A stretch of DNA of 64,000 bases from Rhizobium vallis (lineage in GTDB: Bacteria; Pseudomonadota; Alphaproteobacteria; Rhizobiales; Rhizobiaceae). Location: positions 62,001 through 126,000 of the forward strand of contig NZ_ML133695.1 in assembly GCF_003985155.1 (NCBI RefSeq), given 5' to 3'. Shown one piece after another: positions 25,038 to 33,765 of this stretch (positions are counted from its first letter, which is position 1; each line of letters starts with the position of its first letter). The position numbers were made by a program, and so were the translations under genes. Under the pieces are notes generated by a model. That model ran no database searches, was not told the origin of the DNA, and saw nothing but the letters and a program-made list of their open reading frames with translations.

Positions 25038-26372
25038 TTGAAATCGGCTCTTTCATATTCGCTCGCTCGGGTCTTTCGAGCCCTCCGCAATTTCGGAGGA
25101 AACCGAAACGGCAACGTCGCGATGGTCGTTGCCTTCTGTCTGGTGCCGATGCTCGTCGCGGTCGGCGCGAGCTTCGACTACATCCGCAGCTACAATGCCC
25201 GGCAAAGGATGCAGAGCGACCTTGACGCGGCGCTGATCGCCGCCGTCAAACAGATCAACAACACCGCAGACACCGAAGCTCTCAAGCGGAAGGTTGCCGA
25301 CTGGTTCCATGCGCAGGTGGAAAGCAACTACACGCTTGGCGCAATCAACATCGATACATCAAACCACAACATAACGGCGACGGCGAGCGGCACCGTTCCG
25401 ACGACCTTCATGAAGATCGCCAATATCGATACCGTCGATGTCAGCGTGTCGAGCGCCGTCAAGGGGCCGGCCACAGCCTATCTCAATGTCTATATCGTCA
25501 TCGACACATCGCCCTCGATGCTTCTGGCGGCGACGACTGCAGGCCAGGCGGCGATGTATTCCGGCATCAAATGCCAGTTCGCCTGCCACACCGGCGATTC
25601 ACACACCATCGGTAAGAAGACATATGCCAACAACTATGACTACAGCACTGACAAGAAGATAAAGCTGCGCGCCGACGTTGCCGGCGACGCCGTCCGAGAC
25701 GTGCTCGACATGGTCGACCAATCCGACAAAAGCCATGAACGGATCAAGGTCGGCTTATACAGTCTGGGAGACACTCTCACCGAAGCTCTGAGCCCGACGC
25801 TGAGCACGGATACGGCGCGAAACCGCCTGGCGGACCAGAGTTACGGCCTGACCAGCGCGACCTCGACGGCTGCGACCTATTTCGACGTTTCGCTAGCGAC
25901 ACTCAAGAAGAAAGTCGGCGCCGGAGGAGACGGAACCTCCGCCGCCTCACCGCTCAAGCTGGTCCTGCTGCTGACGGACGGTGTCCAATCCCAACGCGAA
26001 TGGGTGACCAACGGCTCGAACTATTGGCCCAAAGTGGCGCCCCTCAACCCGGCCTGGTGCGCGCCCTTGAAAAATCAATCCAACACGATGGCGGTGCTTT
26101 ACACCGAATATCTGCCGATCACCACGGACTGGGGTTATAACGCAACCGTCGGCGCGACCATGGCGAGCGCCAACTGGAAGAGCACCTGGGGCGGCACCAT
26201 GGACAGCGGTGTATCCACAAGCATCACGCGGCGGGACTACATTCCCTATGCGCTGGCCGGCTGCGCATCTTCGAAGAGCCTATTCATTTCAGCGGCGTCC
26301 TCGACCGAGATCACGTCGGGACTGTCGGCGCTCTTCAACCAATATCTCTCTTCCGTCCGGCTGACCCAATGA
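25038..26372 (+). CDS. TadG-like pilus assembly protein with VWA domain
   Basis: A 444-residue protein. Near the N-terminus is the TadE/G hydrophobic segment (NGNVAMVVAFCLVPMLVAVG, about residues 24-43), followed by a long extracellular region with a von Willebrand A domain whose metal site DTSPSM is near 156 and whose later strand is LLLTDGVQS. It belongs to the Flp/Tad pilus or surface-adhesion apparatus. The start is probably the TTG at 25038, since the hydrophobic segment is normally preceded by 20-30 residues; the first in-frame ATG (25121) would cut into it. It is followed by two TadE-like genes in an operon. Confidence 0.85.
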   Translation: MKSALSYSLARVFRALRNFGGNRNGNVAMVVAFCLVPMLVAVGASFDYIRSYNARQRMQSDLDAALIAAVKQINNTADTEALKRKVADWFHAQVESNYTLGAINIDTSNHNITATASGTVPTTFMKIANIDTVDVSVSSAVKGPATAYLNVYIVIDTSPSMLLAATTAGQAAMYSGIKCQFACHTGDSHTIGKKTYANNYDYSTDKKIKLRADVAGDAVRDVLDMVDQSDKSHERIKVGLYSLGDTLTEALSPTLSTDTARNRLADQSYGLTSATSTAATYFDVSLATLKKKVGAGGDGTSAASPLKLVLLLTDGVQSQREWVTNGSNYWPKVAPLNPAWCAPLKNQSNTMAVLYTEYLPITTDWGYNATVGATMASANWKSTWGGTMDSGVSTSITRRDYIPYALAGCASSKSLFISAASSTEITSGLSALFNQYLSSVRLTQ

Positions 26373-26899
26373 TATCGGGGAGATTGTTTGTACGGCCGCG
26401 CCGCCTGCTTGCCGATCGCAAGGGAGCGGCTGCGATCGAATTTGCGATCCTCGCCCTGCCGCTCTTCATGATGATATTCGCCATCATCGAAGTGTCGCTG
26501 ATGTTCTTCATCAACTCGGCGCTGGACGCTTCGGTTCACAAGATCTCCCGGATGGTCCGCACCGGCGAGGTTGCCTCGTCGAAGATCACCTTGGCCGATT
26601 TCAAAACGAGAATCTGCAACGACATGCTTTTCTCGTTCGGCTGCTCCGGCAATCTTCTGGTCAAAGTGAACGTGCTTTCCGATCTGTCCTCCGCCACCAG
26701 CGCCAATCCCATCGACAAGAGCGGCAATCTCGTCGTCACCGAGACCTTCGATATCGGCAAGGGCAGCGACTATGTCCTCGTCCAGGCGTTCCTGCCGTGG
26801 AAAACCGTCGCCAATTTCTTCAGCCTGTCGAGCGCCAAGCTGTCCGACGGCCGTTATCTCCTCGGATCTTCCGCGCTGTTTCGCAACGAGCCGTTCTGA
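26369..26899 (+). CDS. TadE-like minor pilin
   Basis: A 176-residue protein with a basic N-terminus followed by RKGAAAIEFAILALPLFMMI, the TadE motif in which cleavage normally precedes the conserved glutamate-containing hydrophobic helix. The rest is a beta-rich exported domain with two cysteines (RICNDM and FGCSG) that may pair. Its start overlaps the stop of the TadG-like gene (ATGA), so it is translationally coupled. TadE-type proteins are pseudopilins of the Flp pilus. Confidence 0.88.
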   Translation: MISGRLFVRPRRLLADRKGAAAIEFAILALPLFMMIFAIIEVSLMFFINSALDASVHKISRMVRTGEVASSKITLADFKTRICNDMLFSFGCSGNLLVKVNVLSDLSSATSANPIDKSGNLVVTETFDIGKGSDYVLVQAFLPWKTVANFFSLSSAKLSDGRYLLGSSALFRNEPF

Positions 26900-26900
26900 C

Positions 26901-27485
26901 ATGACCGAGAACCGCAGCCCGTCCTTCTTCCGCCTGGCCCGATCCCGCATCCGCCGTCTCGTACGCGACCGGTCGGCCGCCTCCGGCGTGGAATTCGCGC
27001 TCGTGCTGCCGATCCTGGTGATGCTGCTGTTCGGCACCGTCGATCTCGGCCATGCCCTGACCGTCAGCCGGAAGATAGACGAGATCACCTCCAGCACCGG
27101 CGACATGATCGCACAGCAGGGCACCTGGACAAAGTCCGACGTCGCCAAGCTGCTTTCCGGCGCCTCCTTCATCCTGCAGCCCTATGACACCAGCCAGTTG
27201 ACGATCACGGTCGCGGTCGAGGATGTCGACAGCAGCGGTAAGGCAACCGTCAACTGGTCTGCTTCATTCAACACCGCAGCGCTCGCTGCCGGCACGGCGA
27301 GCACGATCGACATACCGGCAAAAATCCAGGACCCCGGCGTGCAGGTCGTGCTGACACGGGTGCAATACAGATTGACGACACCGGTCTCGGCGTTCTTTTC
27401 AAGCTTCACCGGACAGAACGGCTACGGCTTCGACCACCATTTCTTCAACCGTCCCCGGGTCAGCAACACGATCAAGTACAACTGA
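26901..27485 (+). CDS. TadE/TadF-like minor pilin
   Basis: A 194-residue protein with a TadE-type prepilin segment (SAASGVEFALVLPILVMLLF, about residues 25-44) and a beta-rich exported C-terminus. The start ATG 26901 follows the previous stop by one base. Together with the two genes before it, this is the minor-component module of a Tad system; the prepilin peptidase, ATPase and secretin genes are not in the window, so the module is separated from a core tad cluster or serves one elsewhere. Confidence 0.87.
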   Translation: MTENRSPSFFRLARSRIRRLVRDRSAASGVEFALVLPILVMLLFGTVDLGHALTVSRKIDEITSSTGDMIAQQGTWTKSDVAKLLSGASFILQPYDTSQLTITVAVEDVDSSGKATVNWSASFNTAALAAGTASTIDIPAKIQDPGVQVVLTRVQYRLTTPVSAFFSSFTGQNGYGFDHHFFNRPRVSNTIKYN

Positions 27486-27609
27486 GCCACAGGCTCCGGC
27501 GCGATCGGATCGATCAACCCGGCCCAATGACATTCAAGCCGTTGTCGCTGGGCCGGCAATGGTGCATTGCTTCGGCCAATCGGCGGATCGGCTTTCCGAG
27601 GGAATCGCA

Positions 27610-28155
27610 ATGAATGATCGTGAACACGAAGGGCATGAAGTGACGGCGGGAAGAGTTTTCGACGGCATGCGGCGGTTGCCTGTCATCGTGCCGATCGCCC
27701 TGACGGCGACACTGTGCTCGCATGGCATTGCCGCGGCGGCCGGTCTTCAATGGTCACAGGATCCGGGCAGCCACTGCAAATTCGTGGCGCCGTCCTCCCT
27801 GACCAGCGGACCCACTTTCTGGATCGGCGCCTGCGTCGATGGAAAGGCGTCAGGGGAAGGAATGCTGCGCCGGCGGGACGGCGACATGGCCGGCGCAGCC
27901 TTCTTCGGCCGGATGAAGGACGGTGTTCCCGAGATCGGCGTCGTCGATCTCGGCGAAGGATATAAGGCCGGCAGCTTCAGCGACGGCGACATCGGCGGAC
28001 AAGCCGAGTCCGACCCGCAGGACAGGATAGATGCCTTTCGCATCACGGCGGAAGCGGCGCGGCTGGTTGGCGCCAAATATGCCGCCGAGAAGAATGCGGG
28101 ATCGGCTCGCCACTATGAAGAGCTTGCCAAGACATTGGAACAGCAGACCGACTGA
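27610..28155 (+). CDS. Exported hypothetical protein
   Basis: A 181-residue protein with a delayed signal-like hydrophobic segment at about residues 24-43 (PVIVPIALTATLCSHGIAAA). The mature part has two cysteines (HCKF and GACVDG) and a repeat-like glycine pattern (GKASGEGMLRRRDGDMAGAA) recalling MORN-type surface repeats, then a C-terminal helix (AKYAAEKNAGSARHYEELAK). ATG 27610, preceded by GAGGGAATCG, is preferred over the upstream in-frame 27559. It follows the Tad genes by 124 bases and might belong to the same surface function; no family is recognised with certainty. Confidence 0.65.
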   Translation: MNDREHEGHEVTAGRVFDGMRRLPVIVPIALTATLCSHGIAAAAGLQWSQDPGSHCKFVAPSSLTSGPTFWIGACVDGKASGEGMLRRRDGDMAGAAFFGRMKDGVPEIGVVDLGEGYKAGSFSDGDIGGQAESDPQDRIDAFRITAEAARLVGAKYAAEKNAGSARHYEELAKTLEQQTD

Positions 28156-28173
28156 GCTCGGCGATTGCGCAGG

Positions 28174-29058
28174 TCACTCGGCAAGCTTGACGATCCCGTA
28201 GGGATTGAACTTGAACTCGTCCACGTTATAGGTGGAATCGAAGGAGAGGCTTGCGCCCCGCGCTTTCAGCGTCCGCTCCAGACCGCGCCCGGCGATCTCA
28301 TCGGCAACCGCATCGATGATGGCGACGACCTCTCTTTCGCTGCCTGATGTTTCCGGAACATAGACCTCCGGCAGCCCGACGAGATGGAAGCCGACGCTTT
28401 CCAGATATCCGCGCGCCGAAAGCGGCCGCTTGGCGAAAGCCAGACGACCGATACGCTGCTCAGCGAGCAAATCGCCGGCCTTCTGCGCTTCGGCTCCCTG
28501 CCGGATCAGCTCTCTCCATCGATCGAGCCCATGCTCGATCCCGGCGCTTTCCCCCTTTACCGCGACCGCTCCCGCGTCGATCATCCGCTCGATGAGGCGC
28601 AGCGCCATCATTGCAGCCTTGACCGTATCGGCCTGCGCCATGCTCGGCCCGAGGACATAGAGAACGGATTGATGATCGGCGACGGCCTTTTCGTCCGCTG
28701 CGCTCCACGCGTCCGGTTCGACACGGTCCCAGCAGACATCGAACGACCGGCTCATCCGGTCATCCGGCTCGGCCTGGGAGTAATCCTCATCGACGCTGAA
28801 CCCCGCGGCAAAGTCGTCGATCGCCTTCGATGCCGCCTCGGACAAGCGGGTGAGATCACGGTCCTTGCCGAGGAAGCAGAGGACATGCCGGGGCTTCACC
28901 GACGATGCCTCCTCCTGCACCACCGTTTCTTCGCCGGGTTCCGGGGTGGCCTGCTTCGCCAGAGACGGCTTCCAGCCGATCATGGCCCAGATGGAGCCGA
29001 GGAGCGCGCGAGAAGCCTTCCGTTCGGTCGAATGTTCACAGCTCAGGCTTGTAAACAT
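28174..29058 (-). CDS. Hypothetical protein of unknown family
   Basis: A 294-residue, mostly acidic, apparently cytoplasmic protein. It contains a LCFLGKDRDLTRLSEAASKA stretch, a hydrophobic strand SVLYVLGPSMAQADTVKAAM, a possible core AVAVKGESAGIEHGLDRWRE and the C-terminal KFNPYGIVKLAE. There is no signal peptide after the start, although the first 50 residues differ in composition and a start at the ATG 28983 is possible. It stands alone, convergent with the exported hypothetical gene. I do not recognise the family. Confidence 0.6.
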   Translation of the reverse strand: MFTSLSCEHSTERKASRALLGSIWAMIGWKPSLAKQATPEPGEETVVQEEASSVKPRHVLCFLGKDRDLTRLSEAASKAIDDFAAGFSVDEDYSQAEPDDRMSRSFDVCWDRVEPDAWSAADEKAVADHQSVLYVLGPSMAQADTVKAAMMALRLIERMIDAGAVAVKGESAGIEHGLDRWRELIRQGAEAQKAGDLLAEQRIGRLAFAKRPLSARGYLESVGFHLVGLPEVYVPETSGSEREVVAIIDAVADEIAGRGLERTLKARGASLSFDSTYNVDEFKFNPYGIVKLAE

Positions 29059-29275
29059 ATGAATTCCGAAACGAAAGCGGGTTCATCGCCAAGGCGATGG
29101 CGTCGCGCGCTTTCTTCAGGCCCAGGTCTCGCCAGGCAGTAACCGGTGTTTTCCTCGCACATTGACCGGGCGCGATAGGCCGTTCCGAAAACTACCGCTG
29201 TGATATTGATGGCAAGAATGCGCCAAGATCGGTCACCGCACATTGTCGACCTGATAGCGCCGAGACGCTGCAACA

Positions 29276-30217
29276 CTACTGTCCGGCAAACACCACTTCG
29301 TCCCAAGGTGGGCGCGCCGGGAAAACCTCATCGAGAAATGTCAGGAATGCTTTGACATTCGGATTGGCGCGGCGGCTCTCTGGCCAGAGCGCAATCATGC
29401 TGGAGCGGTCGACGGCGAAGGCGGCGAGGATCGGCACGAGTTCGCCGCGTTTCACATATGGCGCGGCGATGTAGGTTGGAGAGATGCCGACGCCGCCGCC
29501 GGCGACGAGGACAGCGGCGACACCATCGCTTGTGTCCACCGTGATCCCAATCTCTGGCGTGGCCTCGAAGACTCGTTTTCCTGATGCAAAGGGCCAGCGA
29601 AGTGTCTGGCCCGAGCTTTGGAAGCGAAAATTGACGCAGTCATGCCCCGCTAGTTCGTCAGGATGTCGAGGCGTACCTCGTCGTCTCAGATACTCGGGCG
29701 AAGCAAAGGCGCAAAGGCGATGCGGCGCAAGCCGTCGGGACTTCAAACGGGAGTCGGCCAGTGCTCCAACCCGAATGGCGACGTCTATACCCTCTTCGAT
29801 TATGTCCACGAACTGATCTCCCAGGCGCAGATCGATTGCGAGTTTCGGATGGAGTGCGCGCAAGCGAGGAAGCGCCGGGCCGAGTATATGCACGCCGACC
29901 GGAAGTGGTGCGGATATCCGGAGAATGCCGGACGGGTCGGCGCGGGCAGCCATTGCGGCCTGCTCGATATCCTCGGCTTCCCGCAAGAGACGCAACGCGC
30001 GATCGTGCAGATCGCGGCCCTCCGGCGTAAGCGTCAGAGAGCGCGTGGTACGGAGGAATAGGACAATGCCGAGCTGCTGCTCGAGCCGCTGGACGCTCTT
30101 GCTGACGGCCGACGGTGACACCGCGAGCGCGCGGGCTGCCGCCGTGTAGCTTCCAAGGGATGCGGCCCGCGCGAATGCAATCAGGCCCGTGAGACGTTCA
30201 ATACCGATTTGTGCCAT
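29276..30217 (-). CDS. LysR-family transcriptional regulator
   Basis: A 313-residue LysR regulator. The N-terminal winged helix (LIAFARAASLGSYTAAARAL, SPSAVSKSVQRLEQQLG) is at about residues 11-50, followed by the linker helix and a substrate-binding domain (LRISAPLPVGVHILGPALPR). ATG 30217 is chosen because the upstream extension to 30334 does not fit the family. It is divergent from an SDR gene, now frameshifted, which is likely its target. The effector is unknown. Confidence 0.88.
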   Translation of the reverse strand: MAQIGIERLTGLIAFARAASLGSYTAAARALAVSPSAVSKSVQRLEQQLGIVLFLRTTRSLTLTPEGRDLHDRALRLLREAEDIEQAAMAARADPSGILRISAPLPVGVHILGPALPRLRALHPKLAIDLRLGDQFVDIIEEGIDVAIRVGALADSRLKSRRLAPHRLCAFASPEYLRRRGTPRHPDELAGHDCVNFRFQSSGQTLRWPFASGKRVFEATPEIGITVDTSDGVAAVLVAGGGVGISPTYIAAPYVKRGELVPILAAFAVDRSSMIALWPESRRANPNVKAFLTFLDEVFPARPPWDEVVFAGQ

Positions 30218-30322
30218 GATGGCATGAGTAGAGCGAATACCGGACCAATTATCAATCGAGGGAATTGGAATTACTTTCTGGCCGTCGGCGCAATCGAGCG
30301 CCTCCAAAACGGAGCCAGAGTG

Positions 30323-31065
30323 GTGGGCACTCAATCAAACATCTCGGATACCCTTTCAGGCAAGATCATACTCATCGTCGGCGGCACCTCGGGGATCGGC
30401 CTCGCCGCAGCCATTCAAGCCAAGTCCTTCGGCGCAAAAGTCATCGTGGTCGGATTTGACGCCGAACGGGCAAAAGAAGCCGCAGAACAACATGGCCTCA
30501 GTGGCTGGAGGGCGGCCGATGTGACCAAGCGCGCGGCCATCGAATCCGCGCTCGCTGATATCGAACATGTCGATCACCTCGTCTTGCTGGCCGGAAGCTT
30601 CGTTGTCGGAAAGGTGCTGGAAGCCGACGTCGACCATCTCCGCCGCGCGTTCGAAGAGCGCGTCTGGGCGGCGATATACACTCTTCGGGCACTTGGAGAC
30701 CGCCTCGCCGCCGACGGTTCGGTGACATTCATCTCCGGAGCACTGGTCGACCGGCCGAATGCCTATGGGACCGCCGTTCTCGCTGCCGCTTCGGCAGCGA
30801 TGGAAGCATTGGCACGCGGCCTTGCGTTGGAACTCGCGCCGCGCCGAGTGAACACTCTTTCGCCGGGTCCGATCGATACTCCACTGCTCGGCAAGGCACT
30901 TGGCGACGGTCGCGACGCCTTTGTCGAGGGTGTCTCAGGGCAACATTGCCATTACATCGTCTCGGGAGCGCTGAGGAAGCCGGGGCGGCAGTCGTGTTCT
31001 TGATGGCGAATGGCTGGATGAACGGCGCGACGCTCAACCTCGATGGTGGATCGCGGCTGGTCTGA
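30323..31065 (+). pseudogene. Short-chain dehydrogenase/reductase, frameshifted near the C-terminus
   Basis: Frame 1 encodes an SDR with cofactor motif GGTSGIGLA and an N-A-G-type region LVLLAGSF. At the catalytic segment the expected SxxxY reads FISGALVDRPNAYGTAVLAA, where lysine is replaced by leucine (Y-x3-K is lost). Near 30934 the frame shifts: the tail RATLPLHRLGSAEEAGAAVV through GWMNGATLNLDGGSRLV, typical of SDRs, continues in a different frame to 31065. A two-base TC duplication at 30933-30936 (GTCTCAGG instead of GTCAGG) explains it. Start GTG 30323 or 30320 after GGAGCC. It is divergent from LysR. Non-functional unless the indel is a read error. Confidence 0.8.
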
Positions 31066-31145
31066 AGGCTTTTCAGCATTGCGAGCCAGAACTCTCTGAA
31101 ATTTGTCGCTCGGGTTTTCGAACCCTTCAAGAAGGAATTCACTGA

Positions 31146-31535
31146 ATGTCGACTGACCCAACCAAGACAGCCCTTACCTTTTTCGGCCACTGGAATACCG
31201 GCCACATCGACGAGGCGATCGCCATGCTTTCCGAAGGAGTGCTGTATGACAACGTACCGTTCCCGAATATCGTCGGGCGCGAGAACGTCCGAAAGTTTCA
31301 CCGGGATTTTGGAATTGGGACGACGTTCACGGTTGATTGGACGGTGACACAGATCGCGGCAGCCGGAAATGTCGTCCTTAACGAACGGCTTGATGTGTTC
31401 CTGCATGAGGGTGGTGGAAAAATCATACTTCCGGTCATGGGGACGCTTACGGTCGTGGAGGGAGCGATCACCGTTTGGCGCGACTATTTCGATCCCTCTG
31501 ATTTCGATCGGCAGTTGGCTCTAATCGGGAAATAA
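31146..31535 (+). CDS. SnoaL/limonene-epoxide hydrolase-like (NTF2-fold) protein
   Basis: A 129-residue protein with the NTF2-like pattern of limonene-1,2-epoxide hydrolase relatives: TALTFFGHWNTGHIDEAIAM, then VLYDNVPFPNIVGRENVRKF, and the C-terminal strands VMGTLTVVEGAITVWRDYFD with the conserved W-R-D-Y-F-D. The family includes epoxide hydrolases and ketosteroid-isomerase-like enzymes. It lies 80 bases after the SDR remnant on the same strand, so the two may once have acted in one pathway under the LysR gene. Confidence 0.8.
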   Translation: MSTDPTKTALTFFGHWNTGHIDEAIAMLSEGVLYDNVPFPNIVGRENVRKFHRDFGIGTTFTVDWTVTQIAAAGNVVLNERLDVFLHEGGGKIILPVMGTLTVVEGAITVWRDYFDPSDFDRQLALIGK

Positions 31536-31632
31536 CTCAATGGAATATACTGGCTGCTTAGGGCGGCCAAAAGCGGTCGTCGAACCAGTAAAGCACCAAT
31601 GCCCTGGAAACAGAAGAGCGGTAAAAAACTTC

Positions 31633-32093
31633 TCACCTTCCGGACAGCTGTTCCCCTTTGCGCGACACAGCGTTCCGGGGAGCATTCTTCCGGTTCAGCG
31701 CGGGTCTGATGGTTCGCTCGACAGTGTTGTTGCCGAACTCGATGCGGCCGTCGGCCAGGAAGCTACAAAAGCCATCCCAACATTTGGCGATGTAGGTGAG
31801 CGCTTCGCCCAGCGGCGATTTGTCGGCGGTTCCGAGACGGGCGGATCGACGATGACCGCTGCGAACTCCACCGCGTCCTCGGGCGCGGGCAGGACGAGCT
31901 TGCCTTGCCGCGCCATCGTGCGCCAAGTTGAAAGGCGGTTAGCCCGCAATCCATAGCGCTCGGCGACATCATTCACCATCGCGCCGGGCCTCAAGCTTTC
32001 CGAAACAATCTGCGCCTTGATCTCATCAGGCCAATGACGGTGGACCTCACGTCCAGACCTCCTGGTTGTGAGAACTTCCACAGTAGTCTCCAT
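31633..32093 (-). pseudogene. IS66-family remnant: orfA fused to a transposase tail
   Basis: The start (ATG 32093) encodes the IS66 accessory protein N-terminus: RSGREVHRHWPDEIKAQIVS, MVNDVAERYGLRANRLSTW. After VIVDPP (near 31850) the sequence changes to the C-terminal part of the IS66 transposase in a different frame: KSPLGEALTYIAKCWDGF, GRIEFGNNTVERTIRP, LNRKNA. The intervening second ORF and most of the transposase are gone. This is a deletion scar, not an active element; terminal inverted repeats were not found. Confidence 0.82.
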
Positions 32094-32298
32094 GAAAGAA
32101 ACTCCCTTTTGTTCATCCATGGAAAGGCGATCACAGATCACGACAGGAAGGACAACGTGGGAGTGGAACATCGGTTACGCCTGGCATGAAACCTTCGGTA
32201 AAGTGATCGTCAGCCCGAGAATTACATTGCCGACATGCTGCTTTTCTGGCCCAATGCACCCGCGCCGGGACCAGCGCTCTGAATTGCGGAGTAAACAG

Positions 32299-33081
32299 GT
32301 GAACGTCAAAAGCATCGGATTCGTCGGAACCGGCGTCATCACCGAGGCGATGGTTCGCGGACTTCTCGCTGAACCGGCCTATGCCTCCGAGATTCACGTC
32401 TCTCCTCGAAGCGCTCACATTGCGGAAACGCTGGCGGGCGAATTCGCCACTGTCAGGATTGCCGAGGACAATCAGGATGTCGTCGATCACAGCGACATGG
32501 TGTTCCTAGCGATACGGCCGCAAGTCGCCGAGGAGATCGTTCGCGCCCTTTCGTTCAAGAATGGCCACAGAGTCGTCAGCGTCGTGGCGGCAACGGAGCG
32601 CCAGGCCCTCCTCGACTGGATTGGCGCCGACGTGCATCTCGTCCAAGCGATCCCCCTGCCCTTCGTCGCGAAGCGGCGGGGCGCGACCGCCGTCTATCCG
32701 CCTGATGACGCGGTTGCGGCTTTGTTCGACACGCTCGGAACGGCCATCCAGTGCGAGTCGAGGAAGGAATACGACCTGCTCGCGGCCGCGAGTTCGATGA
32801 TGTCGACCTATTTCGGGATCATGGAGACGGTTGCCGGCTGGCTGGAAAAAAGCGGCCTTGAAAGGGCGAAGGGCCACGCCTACATCGCCCCGCTCTTCGC
32901 AAGCCTGGCGCAGAAGGCCGCCAAGCCCGGCACCGAACCGTTCAGCGCATTGAGCCACGAATTCGCGACCAAGGGCGGGTTGAACGAGCAGGTTCTTTCA
33001 GATTTCGAAAAGAAGGGCGGCATTGCCGCGCTGACCTCGGCCCTCGACGGCGTCCTCGCCCGCATCGAGGGCAGGAATTAA
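32299..33081 (+). CDS. Second pyrroline-5-carboxylate reductase-like protein
   Basis: A 260-residue protein starting with a Rossmann motif (SIGFVGTGVITEAMVRGLL, residues 5-23) and the family's FLAIRPQVAEEIV. The C-terminal region is diverged: where ProC has a glycine-rich VTSPGGTT it has EFATKGGLNEQ. The start is GTG 32299; the longer frame to 32068 overlaps the IS66 scar. It converges with an XRE-cupin regulator by a 4-base overlap and heads the amino-acid catabolism island, so it probably reduces a cyclic imine made there, for example from ornithine- or diamino-acid-type substrates. Confidence 0.78.
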   Translation: MNVKSIGFVGTGVITEAMVRGLLAEPAYASEIHVSPRSAHIAETLAGEFATVRIAEDNQDVVDHSDMVFLAIRPQVAEEIVRALSFKNGHRVVSVVAATERQALLDWIGADVHLVQAIPLPFVAKRRGATAVYPPDDAVAALFDTLGTAIQCESRKEYDLLAAASSMMSTYFGIMETVAGWLEKSGLERAKGHAYIAPLFASLAQKAAKPGTEPFSALSHEFATKGGLNEQVLSDFEKKGGIAALTSALDGVLARIEGRN

Positions 33082-33626
33082 AACGTCGGCGGCGTGCAGG
33101 CGCTGATGACTTCGCAGGGCACCGGTCCGATGCAACGGAAGCGGTGCGGGCGCCTGCTTTCGAAATAATAGGCATCGCCCGGTCCGAGGATGCGCCGCTC
33201 GTCATCAACCGTGACCTCGAGCCTGCCCGAAAGCACGATCCCGCCCTCCTCGCCTTCGTGGACGAGAGGAACCTTTCCGGTGTCGGCGCCCGGCTGGTAG
33301 CATTCCTTGAGGATTTGCAGGCTGCGGCCAAACAGGTTCTCGCCAACCTGCCTGTAGGAGATGGCGCCCTTGCCGATCTCCACCAGTTCCTCAGCCGCAT
33401 AGAAGGCCTTTTTCGGTCGGTCGGGCTCGAAGGCGAAGAATTCCGCAAGCCCGATGGGGATGCCATCGAGAATCCGCTTCAAAGCCCCGACCGAGGGATT
33501 GGAAGCGTTCGATTCGATCAACGAGATCGTCGAATTGGGCACACCCGTGCGCTTGGCGAGTTCGCGCTGGGAAAGCTTGTGGGCAATGCGGAGATGGCGA
33601 AGGCGGCTGCCGATATCGACTGACAT
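33078..33626 (-). CDS. XRE-family regulator with cupin domain (PuuR type)
   Basis: A 182-residue regulator with an N-terminal Cro/CI helix-turn-helix (RLRHLRIAHKLSQRELAKRT, VPNSTISLIESNASNPSVG, about residues 8-50) and a C-terminal cupin (HEGEEGGIVLSGRLEVTVDD, GPGDAYYFESRRPHRF). This layout is found in PuuR and related regulators of polyamine and amino acid catabolism, where the cupin binds the pathway metabolite. It is divergent from the aminotransferase with a perfect 15-bp palindrome between them, and convergent with the P5C-reductase-like gene. Confidence 0.87.
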   Translation of the reverse strand: MSVDIGSRLRHLRIAHKLSQRELAKRTGVPNSTISLIESNASNPSVGALKRILDGIPIGLAEFFAFEPDRPKKAFYAAEELVEIGKGAISYRQVGENLFGRSLQILKECYQPGADTGKVPLVHEGEEGGIVLSGRLEVTVDDERRILGPGDAYYFESRRPHRFRCIGPVPCEVISACTPPTF

Positions 33627-33673
33627 TGGGTTCGTTTCCGTTGTTCAGAATATCGAAAATCTATCCCGCCGCA

Positions 33674-33688
33674 CATTGAATTTCAATG
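33674..33688. promoter_or_regulatory. Palindromic operator candidate for the XRE-cupin regulator
   Basis: CATTGAA-T-TTCAATG, a perfect 7+1+7 palindrome, lies between the divergent regulator and aminotransferase genes, in a good position to control both. Confidence 0.55.
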
Positions 33689-33765
33689 ACTTGCATAGAC
33701 AAAGAAAAGGACTTGTTCGCGGCCGGGAAATCGCCATCCTCGACGCCATCCCTAAGGAGGCCGGA

